Origin: Anaerostipes rhamnosivorans
GTDB taxonomy: Bacteria > Bacillota > Clostridia > Lachnospirales > Lachnospiraceae
Direction: 5' to 3'
NCBI RefSeq assembly: GCF_005280655.1
Contig: NZ_CP040058.1
Location: forward strand, 3,086,001 to 3,150,000
DNA length: 64,000 bases
How positions within the stretch are numbered: position 1 is the stretch's first letter; each line of letters begins with the position of its first letter. Positions 42,479 to 50,744 of this stretch are shown here, in pieces. The notes under the pieces were generated by a model. It was not told the DNA's origin. It did no database searches and was given only the letters and a program-made list of their open reading frames with translations. The translations under genes were made by a program, and so were the position numbers.

Positions 42479-42928
42479 CTATTTGCTGAACTGTTTTTCG
42501 TAATATGTGATCCGTTCTACCTTTTCTGTGGACGGTCCGTCTTTGAAGGTCAGTCCCATCCAGATGTCCAGTAAATATAATGCCAGCTGAGGTGCAATGA
42601 CTCTTGCTCCCATACACATAACGTTTCCGTCATTGCTTAAGATAGAACGCTCTGTTGAGAATGGGTCATGGCATACTGCCGCGCGGATTCCAGGAACCTT
42701 GTTCGCTGTCATCGCCATACCGATTCCAGTTCCGCATACAAGGATTCCCCTGTCACATTCCTGGCTGGTCACTTTTTCACAGGTACGCACAGCCACATCC
42801 GGGTAAAGTTCCACTTCACCAGGCCCCACGCCGTTGTCTACCACTTCGTGTCCCGCATCCTCCAAATGCTTTTTGATCGCCTCTTTTAAGTCATATGCTG
42901 CTTCGTCACATCCTAAAGATATTTTCAT
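42479..42928 (-). CDS. rpiB: RpiB/LacAB family sugar-phosphate isomerase
   Basis: Aldose-ketose isomerase acting on ribose 5-phosphate, allose 6-phosphate or related sugars. The 149 residues have ISLGCDEAAYDLKEAI at the start and the catalytic cysteine loop VCGTGIGMAMTANKVPGIRA (cut here: CGTGIGMAMTANK). The segment that is usually RxHNxANV in RpiB reads RSILSNDGNV here, so substrate specificity may differ from ribose 5-phosphate. The ATG overlaps the stop of the HAD gene by 4 bp (ATGA), showing translational coupling. Confidence 0.9.
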   Translation of the reverse strand: MKISLGCDEAAYDLKEAIKKHLEDAGHEVVDNGVGPGEVELYPDVAVRTCEKVTSQECDRGILVCGTGIGMAMTANKVPGIRAAVCHDPFSTERSILSNDGNVMCMGARVIAPQLALYLLDIWMGLTFKDGPSTEKVERITYYEKQFSK

Positions 42929-43593
42929 TGCTCGCTCCTTTCTAACAGCCCGGGTATCTCATCCGGTCTGTCCACCACATAAGTTCCGCCGTATGCTTCC
43001 AGCTCTTTTCTTCCTCTGAACCCCCAGGAAACGCCGACCGTGTCCAGGCCTGCGTTCTTTCCTGTCAGCATATCTGTGTCGGAATCCCCGATATAAAGCA
43101 CTTCATCCTTTTTAAGCCCCATAAGTTTTAGAAGTTCTAGTGCCCCTGTCGGATCCGGCTTCTTCGGTATTCCCTCTCTCTCTCCGTACACATCCACAAA
43201 CGGGATATGCGCAAAAAACTTTTGAATCAATGCATTGGTATAGTCCGATCTCTTGTTAGAATTTACTCCCACGGCAATACCTTTTTCACAAAGTACTGCC
43301 AGCAGATCTAAAATCCCCTCATAGGGAGCAGTTTTGTCCATATACCTGCGGTCGTAGGCTTCTACAAAGGCAGAAACCGCTCTGTCAACGGTCTTTTCAT
43401 CCCTGGCATCTTCGGGAAGACTTCTCTCCACAAGCTTCCGAAACCCGTTGCCTACTTTCTTCTTGTAGTCCTCCGGGCTGTGCAAAGGATATCCCATTTC
43501 CTCCATCACCTCATTGACGCTGTCTGTCAGATCCTGAATCGTATCAAGCAGTGTCCCGTCCAAGTCAAATATAATGCCTTTGTATCGTCTCAT
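42925..43593 (-). CDS. HAD family phosphatase (Gph-like)
   Basis: Phosphomonoesterase of haloacid dehalogenase type. The 222 residues include motif I FDLDGTLLDT (D9/D11), motif II VNSNK, and motif IV IGDSDTDMLTGKNAG. Similar to phosphoglycolate/beta-phosphoglucomutase-like enzymes. It overlaps rpiB by 4 bp. In this operon it could remove phosphate from a dead-end sugar phosphate, or release a free ketose for the epimerase and DhaKL. Confidence 0.9.
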   Translation of the reverse strand: MRRYKGIIFDLDGTLLDTIQDLTDSVNEVMEEMGYPLHSPEDYKKKVGNGFRKLVERSLPEDARDEKTVDRAVSAFVEAYDRRYMDKTAPYEGILDLLAVLCEKGIAVGVNSNKRSDYTNALIQKFFAHIPFVDVYGEREGIPKKPDPTGALELLKLMGLKKDEVLYIGDSDTDMLTGKNAGLDTVGVSWGFRGRKELEAYGGTYVVDRPDEIPGLLERSEQ

Positions 43594-43613
43594 CGTTTAT
43601 CCCCTTTCTTGCC

Positions 43614-43650
43614 AAAAAGATTCTTCACGGCATGCCGCAAAGAATCTTTT
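43614..43650 (-). promoter_or_regulatory. Hairpin before the HAD gene (internal attenuator)
   Basis: AAAAGATTCTT / AAGAATCTTTTT on the - strand, immediately before the HAD leader and after the 215-bp gap that follows the bicupin gene. A TATAAT with a poor -35 lies upstream near 43689-43694. The operon may be split here into differently expressed halves. Confidence 0.55.
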
Positions 43651-43808
43651 CAAGGCAGATCACCATGTGTTGTTCTTTTCATTATACAACAACCGGCCGG
43701 GGAATTCAGCCGGACTTTGATCGTTTTTCCCCATGATCTCCAGGCGGCCCGAAAAAGGCTTCCTTAGGGCAATGGAGAAAAACAATCTCAGTACTGGTAA
43801 AAATGTAA

Positions 43809-44723
43809 TTATAACTCTGTTACTGCGAAGACAACCTTTACAGGTTTCGCTTCAAAGTTTACTAACTGATATTTAGTTCCTGCTGGAAGGAAGAATGTAT
43901 CTTCCGGTTCCATAACAAAGCTTTCCTGTGCATCCACAAGGTTTACAGTAACTGGTCCGTCAACACAGTAGAGTGCTCCGTCACCTGCATGGGTATCAGG
44001 ATCTGAACATCTCGGTCCATATCCTCCTGCCGGAAGGATCATCTCGCCAAAGTGTCCGTAATCGTTGCTTGTGATGAATCTCATCAGCATCGGATGAGTT
44101 GTTCCGTGTACGTTGTTTAATTTCTCAAAGTCACGCACTGCGTAAACAGCTCCTGTCTTTCTTGCTTCCGTAGGATCTACCGGCCAGCATCCGATGTCGT
44201 CGGTGCATCCCTGACGGGAGATATCCTGGATCTTGTCTCTCATGTCCGGAAGATTGTCATTGTTCGGTCCTTTGTAGAATTTTGTTTCTTCTTCTGTCGG
44301 AATCACTGCCGGCGGAATAGACTCGCTCCATGCTTTTGGAGTGATGAAGTAAAGGATCCTTGCCTTCTGGTCAGAGAAGTTATGGCAGCAGTGCCAAGCG
44401 CCTTCCGGCATGAACAGACCCTCTCCGGTCTCTAAGTAAGCAAACTGTCCGTTTCCGCTTCTCTGAACAACCGGTCCGTTCAAGATGTAGTAAGACTCAT
44501 CTCCAGGATGGATGTCAAGTGGTGCAAATACTCCGCCCGGTCCTAACTCATAAATACCTAACATGAAGGTATCGGTTGTGATCATTGTAAAAGTATTGTC
44601 AGATGTAAACGCATTATCCGGCGGATATAACGCTGTAGAATAATCCTGTTTGCGGATCAGCATCGGTTTCTTTTTGTCCGGATCAAATGGGAAATGTCCC
44701 ATGATATCAAATAACTTTGCCAT
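43809..44723 (-). CDS. Bicupin protein, possible sugar isomerase
   Basis: A 304-residue protein of two cupin barrels. The first has a metal-site pattern in LDIHPGDESYYILNGPVV and EGAWHCCHNFSD; the second has GGYGPRCSDPDTHAGDGALYCVDGPV (cut: PDTHAGDGALYCVDG) and FFLPAGTKYQL. Function is not recognised. Cupins in sugar operons are often isomerases or epimerases, which fits the EIIC, aldolase and RpiB neighbours. It starts 27 bp after the EIIC stop. Confidence 0.75.
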   Translation of the reverse strand: MAKLFDIMGHFPFDPDKKKPMLIRKQDYSTALYPPDNAFTSDNTFTMITTDTFMLGIYELGPGGVFAPLDIHPGDESYYILNGPVVQRSGNGQFAYLETGEGLFMPEGAWHCCHNFSDQKARILYFITPKAWSESIPPAVIPTEEETKFYKGPNNDNLPDMRDKIQDISRQGCTDDIGCWPVDPTEARKTGAVYAVRDFEKLNNVHGTTHPMLMRFITSNDYGHFGEMILPAGGYGPRCSDPDTHAGDGALYCVDGPVTVNLVDAQESFVMEPEDTFFLPAGTKYQLVNFEAKPVKVVFAVTEL

Positions 44724-44750
44724 TTTATTTCTCCTATTTTGTTTTATTTT

Positions 44751-45800
44751 TTATTCTGCTGCCAATTCTTCTTCTGTTTTTGTCTTTGAAACAAGTACGA
44801 TCAGTGCAGCTGAAACAGCTCCTGCCACAATTAAGCAGATAAAGAATGGAATTACTTTATTCATTGCAAATACTACGAATACTCCACCATGAGGTGCACG
44901 AATTGTAATACCCCATAAGTAAGACATCACAGATCCAACTGCAGAACCAACCATGAAACAAGGAATGTATTTTAAGTTCTTTGCAGCATATGGGATCGCA
45001 AACTCTGTGATCATACATAATGCCCCTGCAAAACATCCTGCGATTCCTGTTCTGTCTTCCTTTGTGAATTTCTTAGGTGCAACTAACATAGCAAATGCCA
45101 TTGCAAGAGGTGGTGCACAGCAAGCTACAAAGTTTGCAGCCATCGGTGCGTAGTTTCCTGTTTCCATACATGCCAGGGCAAATGCGTAAGCAACTTTGTT
45201 ACACGGACCACCCATGTCAAATGCCAGCATACATCCCTGAACAATACCTAAGAGTACCAGGTTTCCTGTTCCCAGGTTATTCAACATTGTTGTCAATGCT
45301 GATGTTAAAGCTCCTAAAGGTCCTCCGATTACATAGTGCATCAATAAACAGATACCTGCACATCCGATTACGGGAATGATCAAGGTTGGAAGCAGTGATC
45401 TCACAGCGTTCGGAAGCGGAATCTTCTTTAACGCATTTACAAGATAACCTGCGATGATACCTGCGATCAGCGCTCCGATAAATCCTGAAGAATATCCCAT
45501 GCCCCAAGGGTCAGTTGCCAGCCAGCCTCCAAACATACCAACACAGATTCCCGGTTTGTCGGCAATTGAGAATGCTACATATGCACCTAAGATTGGTACC
45601 ATGAATGTTCCCAGACCAATTTTACCGATCCAGAAGATAGTTGAGGCAAAATTTCTTCCCGGCTCCACTGTATTCGGAATATCATATCCTCCCAGCAAGA
45701 ACCCTAAAGCTACTAAAATACCTCCTGCTACTACAAACGGCAGCATATATGAAACACCGGTTAAAAACGCTTCCTTAATATCATCTACTACGTCTCTCAT
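44751..45800 (-). CDS. PTS fructose-family EIIC
   Basis: Membrane domain of a fructose-type phosphotransferase permease, 349 residues with about nine hydrophobic segments. Fru-family marks are GVSYMLPFVVAGGILVALGF at the start, AFDMGGPCNKVAYAFA near the middle and IRAPHGGVFV near the end. It has no fused EIIA or EIIB; these are encoded just upstream at 46162 and 45839. Substrate likely a ketose or hexitol other than fructose, given the operon. Confidence 0.95.
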   Translation of the reverse strand: MRDVVDDIKEAFLTGVSYMLPFVVAGGILVALGFLLGGYDIPNTVEPGRNFASTIFWIGKIGLGTFMVPILGAYVAFSIADKPGICVGMFGGWLATDPWGMGYSSGFIGALIAGIIAGYLVNALKKIPLPNAVRSLLPTLIIPVIGCAGICLLMHYVIGGPLGALTSALTTMLNNLGTGNLVLLGIVQGCMLAFDMGGPCNKVAYAFALACMETGNYAPMAANFVACCAPPLAMAFAMLVAPKKFTKEDRTGIAGCFAGALCMITEFAIPYAAKNLKYIPCFMVGSAVGSVMSYLWGITIRAPHGGVFVVFAMNKVIPFFICLIVAGAVSAALIVLVSKTKTEEELAAE

Positions 45801-45838
45801 TTTTCATCCATCCCTTCATATTTTTATTCTCTCTTTTA

Positions 45839-46144
45839 CTACTCTTCTACTTCACTAAAAATAATACTTGGGTCTTTGATCACTGCATGTGGTTTAGTCT
45901 GAAAAATCTTGTCTTTGTAAGGTGTAAAACGTTCTGCTTTTGTAATTCCGACATCGTTTGCAAATACAATCAGGTCTGCTTCTTTGATATCCCTGTCCCT
46001 CAGCTTGTCTTCGATTCCAAGTGCTCCCTGTTTTTCAACCTTGCACTTGTAACCTTTTTGCTTGCAGATCTTCTGTATCGCTTCTGCTGCCATATAGGTG
46101 TGCGCAATTCCTGTCGCACATGATGTTACTGCAACAACTTTCAT
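45839..46144 (-). CDS. PTS fructose-family EIIB
   Basis: A 101-residue phosphocarrier with active-site cysteine C9 in VTSCATGIAHTYMAAEAI, the fructose-specific EIIB signature. It lies between EIIA (17 bp) and EIIC (38 bp) of the same transporter. Confidence 0.95.
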   Translation of the reverse strand: MKVVAVTSCATGIAHTYMAAEAIQKICKQKGYKCKVEKQGALGIEDKLRDRDIKEADLIVFANDVGITKAERFTPYKDKIFQTKPHAVIKDPSIIFSEVEE

Positions 46145-46161
46145 GATACGTCCCTCCTTTT

Positions 46162-46629
46162 CTAGAGCTCCTTGATCCCCTGGATCAAATCATCATAACT
46201 TTCAGCCTTTTCTAATAATGCCAAAAACTCGTCGTGAGCCAGAAATCCTGCCAAAGTTGCCAACACTCTCAAATGGTAATCATTCTCTTGATTTTCAGAA
46301 ATCGCCAGTACAAAGATGTATTTTACCTCGCCTGACTCCCCGCCAGACTCATAAATGAATGGCTCTGCACATCTGCAGAATCCGATTCCGGGCTTTAAAA
46401 CTTCCTTACATTTTCCATGAGGAATGGCAATCATGTTGCCCATATAGGTCGGCCCCAAGGTCTCCCGAAATTCCAAAGCTTTTTTGAATGCCCCGGCGTC
46501 TGAAACGAGCCCTGCCGTTTCAAACTGCCTGGTCATTACATCAAACATGTCATCTTTGTCTTTAAACGGTTCCCGGTCAAGGATTACCATTTCATCGAGC
46601 AGCACTTCGGATAAGTCCACACTGTTCAT
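46162..46629 (-). CDS. PTS fructose-family EIIA
   Basis: A 155-residue EIIA with phospho-histidine in MIAIPHGKCKEV (near 74). It receives phosphate from HPr and passes it to the EIIB at 45839. It lies 29 bp after the aldolase gene in the same operon. Confidence 0.94.
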   Translation of the reverse strand: MNSVDLSEVLLDEMVILDREPFKDKDDMFDVMTRQFETAGLVSDAGAFKKALEFRETLGPTYMGNMIAIPHGKCKEVLKPGIGFCRCAEPFIYESGGESGEVKYIFVLAISENQENDYHLRVLATLAGFLAHDEFLALLEKAESYDDLIQGIKEL

Positions 46630-46658
46630 GAAATGTATTCCCTCCCTTTTACGGAATC

Positions 46659-47540
46659 CTATTTTCCGTTCTTAAACGCTTTGATTACGTCCTTTGCATA
46701 TCCTTTCATGAATTCAAAAGCTTCTTCCTGTAATTCATGGTACGCAATCTTTCCGTCTGTCTCTGCAACACGGTCAGCTACGAATTTTGTAGCGGCCTTT
46801 GCCATGTAAGAGTAGTAGTTAACTTTAGAGCATCCTGCAGTGATTGCTTCCTGAACCTGAGAGAATTCTACTCCTGAAGCTCCATGCATTACCACACGAC
46901 ATGTGTCTGGAATCGCTGCGCGGAGTTCTCTTACTCTGTCAATATCCAATACCGGCGGCTCTGCATAGATTCCGTGCATGGTTCCGAAGCACACTGCCAA
47001 TGCGTCACATCCTGTCTCTTCTGCAAACGCTTTTGCTTCTTCCGGCTCAGTAAAGAATTCTTTGATATCTTCATTGGTCAGAACACGAGTCTCTGCGTCC
47101 TCTCCGTGAGTATCCTCTGCTGTTGAGGCCATAACTCCCAGTTCTGCTTCCACTGTGATTCCAGCAGGGTGAGCAATTTTTACAAACTCTTTTACTCTCT
47201 TTAAGTTTTCCTCGTAAGGAAGAGCGCTGCAGTCATACATGATTGATGGGAATCCGACTTTTAATGCTCTTAATACGAAATCATAGTCGCTGCCGTGGTC
47301 TAAGTGAACACAAACCGGAACAGATGCTGCTTTTGCGTATTTTAACATTTCCGGCCCGATTCTCTCGATCGGAATGAGCGGATCATGTACCTGAGCGTGG
47401 TCAATGATGATCGGTGTGTTTAATTCTTCCGCTGCCCCAATGACTGCACGGATGGTCTCCACGTTCGGAGTGTTGATACATGGAATTGCATACTGCTCCT
47501 TCTCTGCGATCTCTAAAATTTCTTTCATGTTTACTAACAT
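46659..47540 (-). CDS. Class II aldolase (fructose/tagatose-bisphosphate type)
   Basis: Zinc-dependent cleavage of a ketose phosphate or bisphosphate to DHAP and an aldehyde. The 293 residues have zinc ligands in VHLDHGSDYDF, VEAELGV, FGTMHGIY and VMHGASGV, the usual order for the FbaA/GatY/KbaY family. It is first after the regulator gene. Its true substrate is set by the transporter; a six-carbon ketose 1-phosphate or 1,6-bisphosphate is likely. Confidence 0.92.
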   Translation of the reverse strand: MLVNMKEILEIAEKEQYAIPCINTPNVETIRAVIGAAEELNTPIIIDHAQVHDPLIPIERIGPEMLKYAKAASVPVCVHLDHGSDYDFVLRALKVGFPSIMYDCSALPYEENLKRVKEFVKIAHPAGITVEAELGVMASTAEDTHGEDAETRVLTNEDIKEFFTEPEEAKAFAEETGCDALAVCFGTMHGIYAEPPVLDIDRVRELRAAIPDTCRVVMHGASGVEFSQVQEAITAGCSKVNYYSYMAKAATKFVADRVAETDGKIAYHELQEEAFEFMKGYAKDVIKAFKNGK

Positions 47541-47579
47541 AGTGCTTCCTCCTTTTAATTAGATGCCTTTCGGCCATTG

Positions 47580-49535
47580 TTACCCTGCTTCACTCATTAA
47601 AATATCATAAAACTCTTTAGGTCCTTCCGCATCCAGCAGATGTCCGATCAACTCCTTATTACCGATCATCCCATAAAAATACTGGAAAAACCTTAGAATC
47701 TCTTCCGAAGTTTCAAAATCGATGGCGATCAGAAACAGCAGCCGTACCTTTTCATTAGGTGTCCATGAGATCGGATACTTAAGCCTTATGACCGCAACTC
47801 CGCTTGTTTTTACATAGTCTTTGTAAATATGCGGCATCACGATGCCCCTCCCTACAGTGGACGGTCTTTTTAATTCCCTTTTCCACACCTCTTGGCTGAA
47901 TCCCTTTTCTATGAAGCCCTGTTCGTATAAAAGGTCACTTGCAAGCTGGATCACTTCCTGCTTTTCCATAACGTTTACATCGGTCATAATCAAAGATTCC
48001 CTGAAGGTTTTCTTTGTTGTCTCCAACGCATGCGTCATTTTCTGGTCATGATCCAATTCATCAAGACTTAAGGCAATTTTGTTCATGTCCGCCTGGTCGA
48101 TATGCTTTGTCACTTCGATTGTATTTTCCCTCGGTTCCTTTAATGGAACCGTAGAAATCAATAATTTGTCTTTCACTGTTTCCGGGTGAAAGTCCCGTAT
48201 ATGAATACTGTCTGTAATCTCAAGCCCCTCAACTGCGTTTTCAATCTTTACTTTCTGATACCTTGCAGTGTGGGCGTCTGTGGCAGTAAGCAGCACCGCC
48301 TGATGTCCCTCTCTGCTGTCCATCATGGCATTGTGGATCAACAGTGCGATCCATGCAATCTCGTCTTGGGTCAGTATCACAGAAAGTTTTCCTTCAATGT
48401 CAAAAATATAGGTCATACATGCTGCATATACATCCTGCAGCTGATGCTGCACGTCCCTGTGCAGGTCATCCCATTCCACCAACTTATAATCCCGTTTGAT
48501 CGTGATCTTTTCCAAAAATGAACTGATGTCACTGATTAGAATCTCATCTTTTAATACGTTTTCCTTCTTCATCACAGCCAACACAATGGAAAGGTAATCC
48601 AGAGTAATCTCTTCAAACTTACGATCTCTGGGTCTTTTTCCATGTCCACATGTTTTTGCGACCATCAGCTTGGCCGCCAGAAACTGGTGCTCAAATGCCA
48701 TATCTCCGTTCTGGGGAACAATTTCATCTAATATCAATCGCGCCGCATCGAGAAACGAAGTATCTAACTTGGTCATCTTTCGGCTGCCCGCGTTTTGGAG
48801 GATTTTCCCTTCCCCGATGCGGTTGATTGTCAATAATAAATATTCCGTCAGCCGGCAAAAAGAGATATCTACAAAAACTAGATTTAAAAACTCTTCCGCC
48901 TTCTGGAGACTGTCCTGCACCTTCATAATATTTTCTTCTGAATAATGGTCGGTAAAAAAGGTGTAGGCTCGTTTGCTGATACGGTAGTCCAGATCCTGAG
49001 GCAGTTTTTCAATATAGGCATGTTTCCAGTATTTCTTATTTACGGAATCAACAATTGCCTGTCTTAGATCAAACTCATCGCCCTTGATCTGAATCCCCTG
49101 GTTTCTGACCTTTGTAAGTTTTAAGTTGAACTCACTCAGGTAATTTTCTATGTTCTTCAGATCTTTCTGGATAATGTTCCTGCTGACACACAGCTCTTCT
49201 GAAAAAAGCTGAATCGTGTATTTTGCCGGATAGAAAAATAATGTATCTAATATGTAATTCTTGCGGTAGTAAAACGATTCCGGATCTTTGTTGGCATATT
49301 CGTTGAGGTCATCCAGGATCATCTCTCTTTGTTCTTCCGTGGCGACCAAACACAGTCCTTTGCGCGGTGCAGTCAATAGTTTCGCTTCATACTTTTCTAT
49401 TTCCCTGCTGATGTCGCTTAAAGAGTGTTTGATGCTGCTGACAGAAACTCCTGTCATTTCGGAAAGTTCATCAGTGGTGAAAAATCCATACGTATCAATC
49501 ATTCTACGTATTACTTTTTCCTGTAAATTATTCAT
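47580..49535 (-). CDS. PRD-containing PTS regulator (BglG/MtlR-LicR type)
   Basis: Activator or antiterminator-like regulator of the operon below. Start 49535 (MNNLQEKVI) has AAGGAGG at proper distance; the longer frame starts with TTG within that site. The 651 residues contain an HTH at the N-terminus (FTTDELSEMTGVSVSSIKHS), a second HTH (LFSEELCVSRNIIQKDLK), PRD domains (about 190-390; WIALLIHNAM), an EIIB-like part in which the usual cysteine is not evident, and a C-terminal EIIA domain with GIVMPHIYKD. First gene of the operon, 40 bp before the aldolase gene. Confidence 0.9.
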   Translation of the reverse strand: MNNLQEKVIRRMIDTYGFFTTDELSEMTGVSVSSIKHSLSDISREIEKYEAKLLTAPRKGLCLVATEEQREMILDDLNEYANKDPESFYYRKNYILDTLFFYPAKYTIQLFSEELCVSRNIIQKDLKNIENYLSEFNLKLTKVRNQGIQIKGDEFDLRQAIVDSVNKKYWKHAYIEKLPQDLDYRISKRAYTFFTDHYSEENIMKVQDSLQKAEEFLNLVFVDISFCRLTEYLLLTINRIGEGKILQNAGSRKMTKLDTSFLDAARLILDEIVPQNGDMAFEHQFLAAKLMVAKTCGHGKRPRDRKFEEITLDYLSIVLAVMKKENVLKDEILISDISSFLEKITIKRDYKLVEWDDLHRDVQHQLQDVYAACMTYIFDIEGKLSVILTQDEIAWIALLIHNAMMDSREGHQAVLLTATDAHTARYQKVKIENAVEGLEITDSIHIRDFHPETVKDKLLISTVPLKEPRENTIEVTKHIDQADMNKIALSLDELDHDQKMTHALETTKKTFRESLIMTDVNVMEKQEVIQLASDLLYEQGFIEKGFSQEVWKRELKRPSTVGRGIVMPHIYKDYVKTSGVAVIRLKYPISWTPNEKVRLLFLIAIDFETSEEILRFFQYFYGMIGNKELIGHLLDAEGPKEFYDILMSEAG

Positions 49536-49557
49536 CTCGTAGGCCTCCTTCAATGAA

Positions 49558-49626
49558 TAAAACCGATGAAGTTAAGCAAGCATCTTGCTTATGTATTAAT
49601 CATAATATCCTTCACCGGTTTTGTAT
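49558..49626 (-). promoter_or_regulatory. Structured leader before the PRD regulator
   Basis: On the - strand AAAACCGGTGAAG pairs with CTTCATCGGTTTT (one wobble), enclosing AAGCAA/TTGCTT. It ends 20 bp before the ribosome binding site and may act as an attenuator or antiterminator target. Confidence 0.5.
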
Positions 49627-49737
49627 ATATCTCATAAAATCAGTTTTTGCACTTAGATCAGTACAATTAGTATAATTTTTAAAAATAACACTCCTGATTC
49701 CCTATTTTACTATGTCTAGACCTATATGAACATGGAA

Positions 49738-49795
49738 AAAAAGCCCTGGAATCGTAAGTTTAGGATAGGGGGTAATGATTCCATGGGCTTTTTCT
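49738..49795 (-). terminator. Terminator after NlpC/P60 gene 1
   Basis: AAGCCC-TGGAATC / GATTCCA-TGGGCTT arms, with T-runs on both sides. Confidence 0.85.
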
Positions 49796-49827
49796 CTATA
49801 GCCGGTATGATATAAATCTGCCGGTAT

Positions 49828-50499
49828 TTATCTTACAATCCGTCGTACGGATACGACTTTCCTGTAATTCGCTTTTGGTGAGATCTTGATTCCTGTTTTT
49901 CTGGAACTTGCATGCACAATTTTTCCACCTCCGATGTAGATGGCCACATGCCCGCTGTAACAGATCAGATCTCCTGGCTGTTTTTTCTTGTAGGATACCT
50001 TTTTCCCCGCCTTTCTCTGGGATGAGGAAGTCCTTGGAATGCTGTATCCGAAGGAACGGTAAACGGCTCTTGTAAAGCCAGAACAGTCAGCTCCTGTATT
50101 TAAATTTGTTCCTCCCCAGCGGTAAGGATTCCCTACGAACCTCTGGGCAAAAGTTGCTACTGTCTTTCCCTTTGCCTTTTTGCTGCCTCGCAGTTTCGGC
50201 GCTTTGGTGCTAATCTTCACACGCTTCTTTGGAACAAAACCAGTCTTTCCTTTATAAGTGATCTTTCTCCAGCTGCCGCTTGTATAATATACGGTGACCT
50301 TTTTTCCTTTTTTAATCCTGGCTAAAGTCTTTGACTTGTTTGATTTGCTCCGTTTTAAGCTTGTAGTTGCACCTTTAATATATCCGGTATATCCCGAGGC
50401 CGCCTTCACTTCTTGTTCCGGAAGCGATGCTGCTGCCGTACCTGTTATCATTAAACATGCAACTGCAAAAATTGCTGTTTTCTTTGCGATTGCTCTCAT
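49828..50499 (-). CDS. Secreted SH3 - NlpC/P60 endopeptidase 1
   Basis: A cell-wall hydrolase cutting peptide stems of peptidoglycan, exported. The 223 residues start with a signal peptide (AIFAVACLMITGTAAA, likely cut after VKAA), followed by a bacterial SH3 domain (about 38-95; KITYKGKTGFV) and a C-terminal NlpC/P60 domain with C in ADCSGF, H in GHVAIYIG and a third residue in IVHAS. The gene at 58743 is a paralogue with the same layout. Its promoter region holds a TGTAAA-N5-TGTAAT box, suggesting control by the WalRK cell-wall system. Confidence 0.94.
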   Translation of the reverse strand: MRAIAKKTAIFAVACLMITGTAAASLPEQEVKAASGYTGYIKGATTSLKRSKSNKSKTLARIKKGKKVTVYYTSGSWRKITYKGKTGFVPKKRVKISTKAPKLRGSKKAKGKTVATFAQRFVGNPYRWGGTNLNTGADCSGFTRAVYRSFGYSIPRTSSSQRKAGKKVSYKKKQPGDLICYSGHVAIYIGGGKIVHASSRKTGIKISPKANYRKVVSVRRIVR

Positions 50500-50538
50500 T
50501 ATTCCCTCACTGAATCTCTTTCAATTTATTACGTAATT

Positions 50539-50555
50539 ATTACATTTCGTTTACA
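50539..50555 (-). promoter_or_regulatory. WalR-like box before NlpC/P60 gene 1
   Basis: TGTAAA-CGAAA-TGTAAT on the - strand fits the published WalR consensus TGTWAH-N5-TGTWAH exactly. It lies just downstream of the -10, which is conserved at the paralogue. Confidence 0.75.
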
Positions 50556-50562
50556 TTTATGA

Positions 50563-50591
50563 ATTATAGCACGGCGTAATAATATTGTAAA
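50563..50591 (-). promoter_or_regulatory. Promoter of NlpC/P60 gene 1
   Basis: TTTACA (50586-50591) and TATAAT (50563-50568) on the - strand, 17-bp spacing. Confidence 0.85.
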
Positions 50592-50668
50592 GAGTTTTGT
50601 AATAATTTCGTAATATTTATTCATATTTTATTAACAAGCCCTCTGGCCCCCCTTTCGCCGGGGGTCAT

Positions 50669-50697
50669 TTGATAATTCCTGGAATTTCTTATATAAT
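50669..50697 (+). promoter_or_regulatory. Promoter of the DegV gene
   Basis: TTGATA and TATAAT separated by 17 bp. A GC-rich hairpin GGCCCCC/GGGGGTC lies just upstream (50644-50666) in otherwise AT-rich DNA. Confidence 0.85.
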
Positions 50698-50744
50698 AGA
50701 GAGCAACAGATAACTTGACTTAAAGAAAGAGAAAAGGGATTCCT

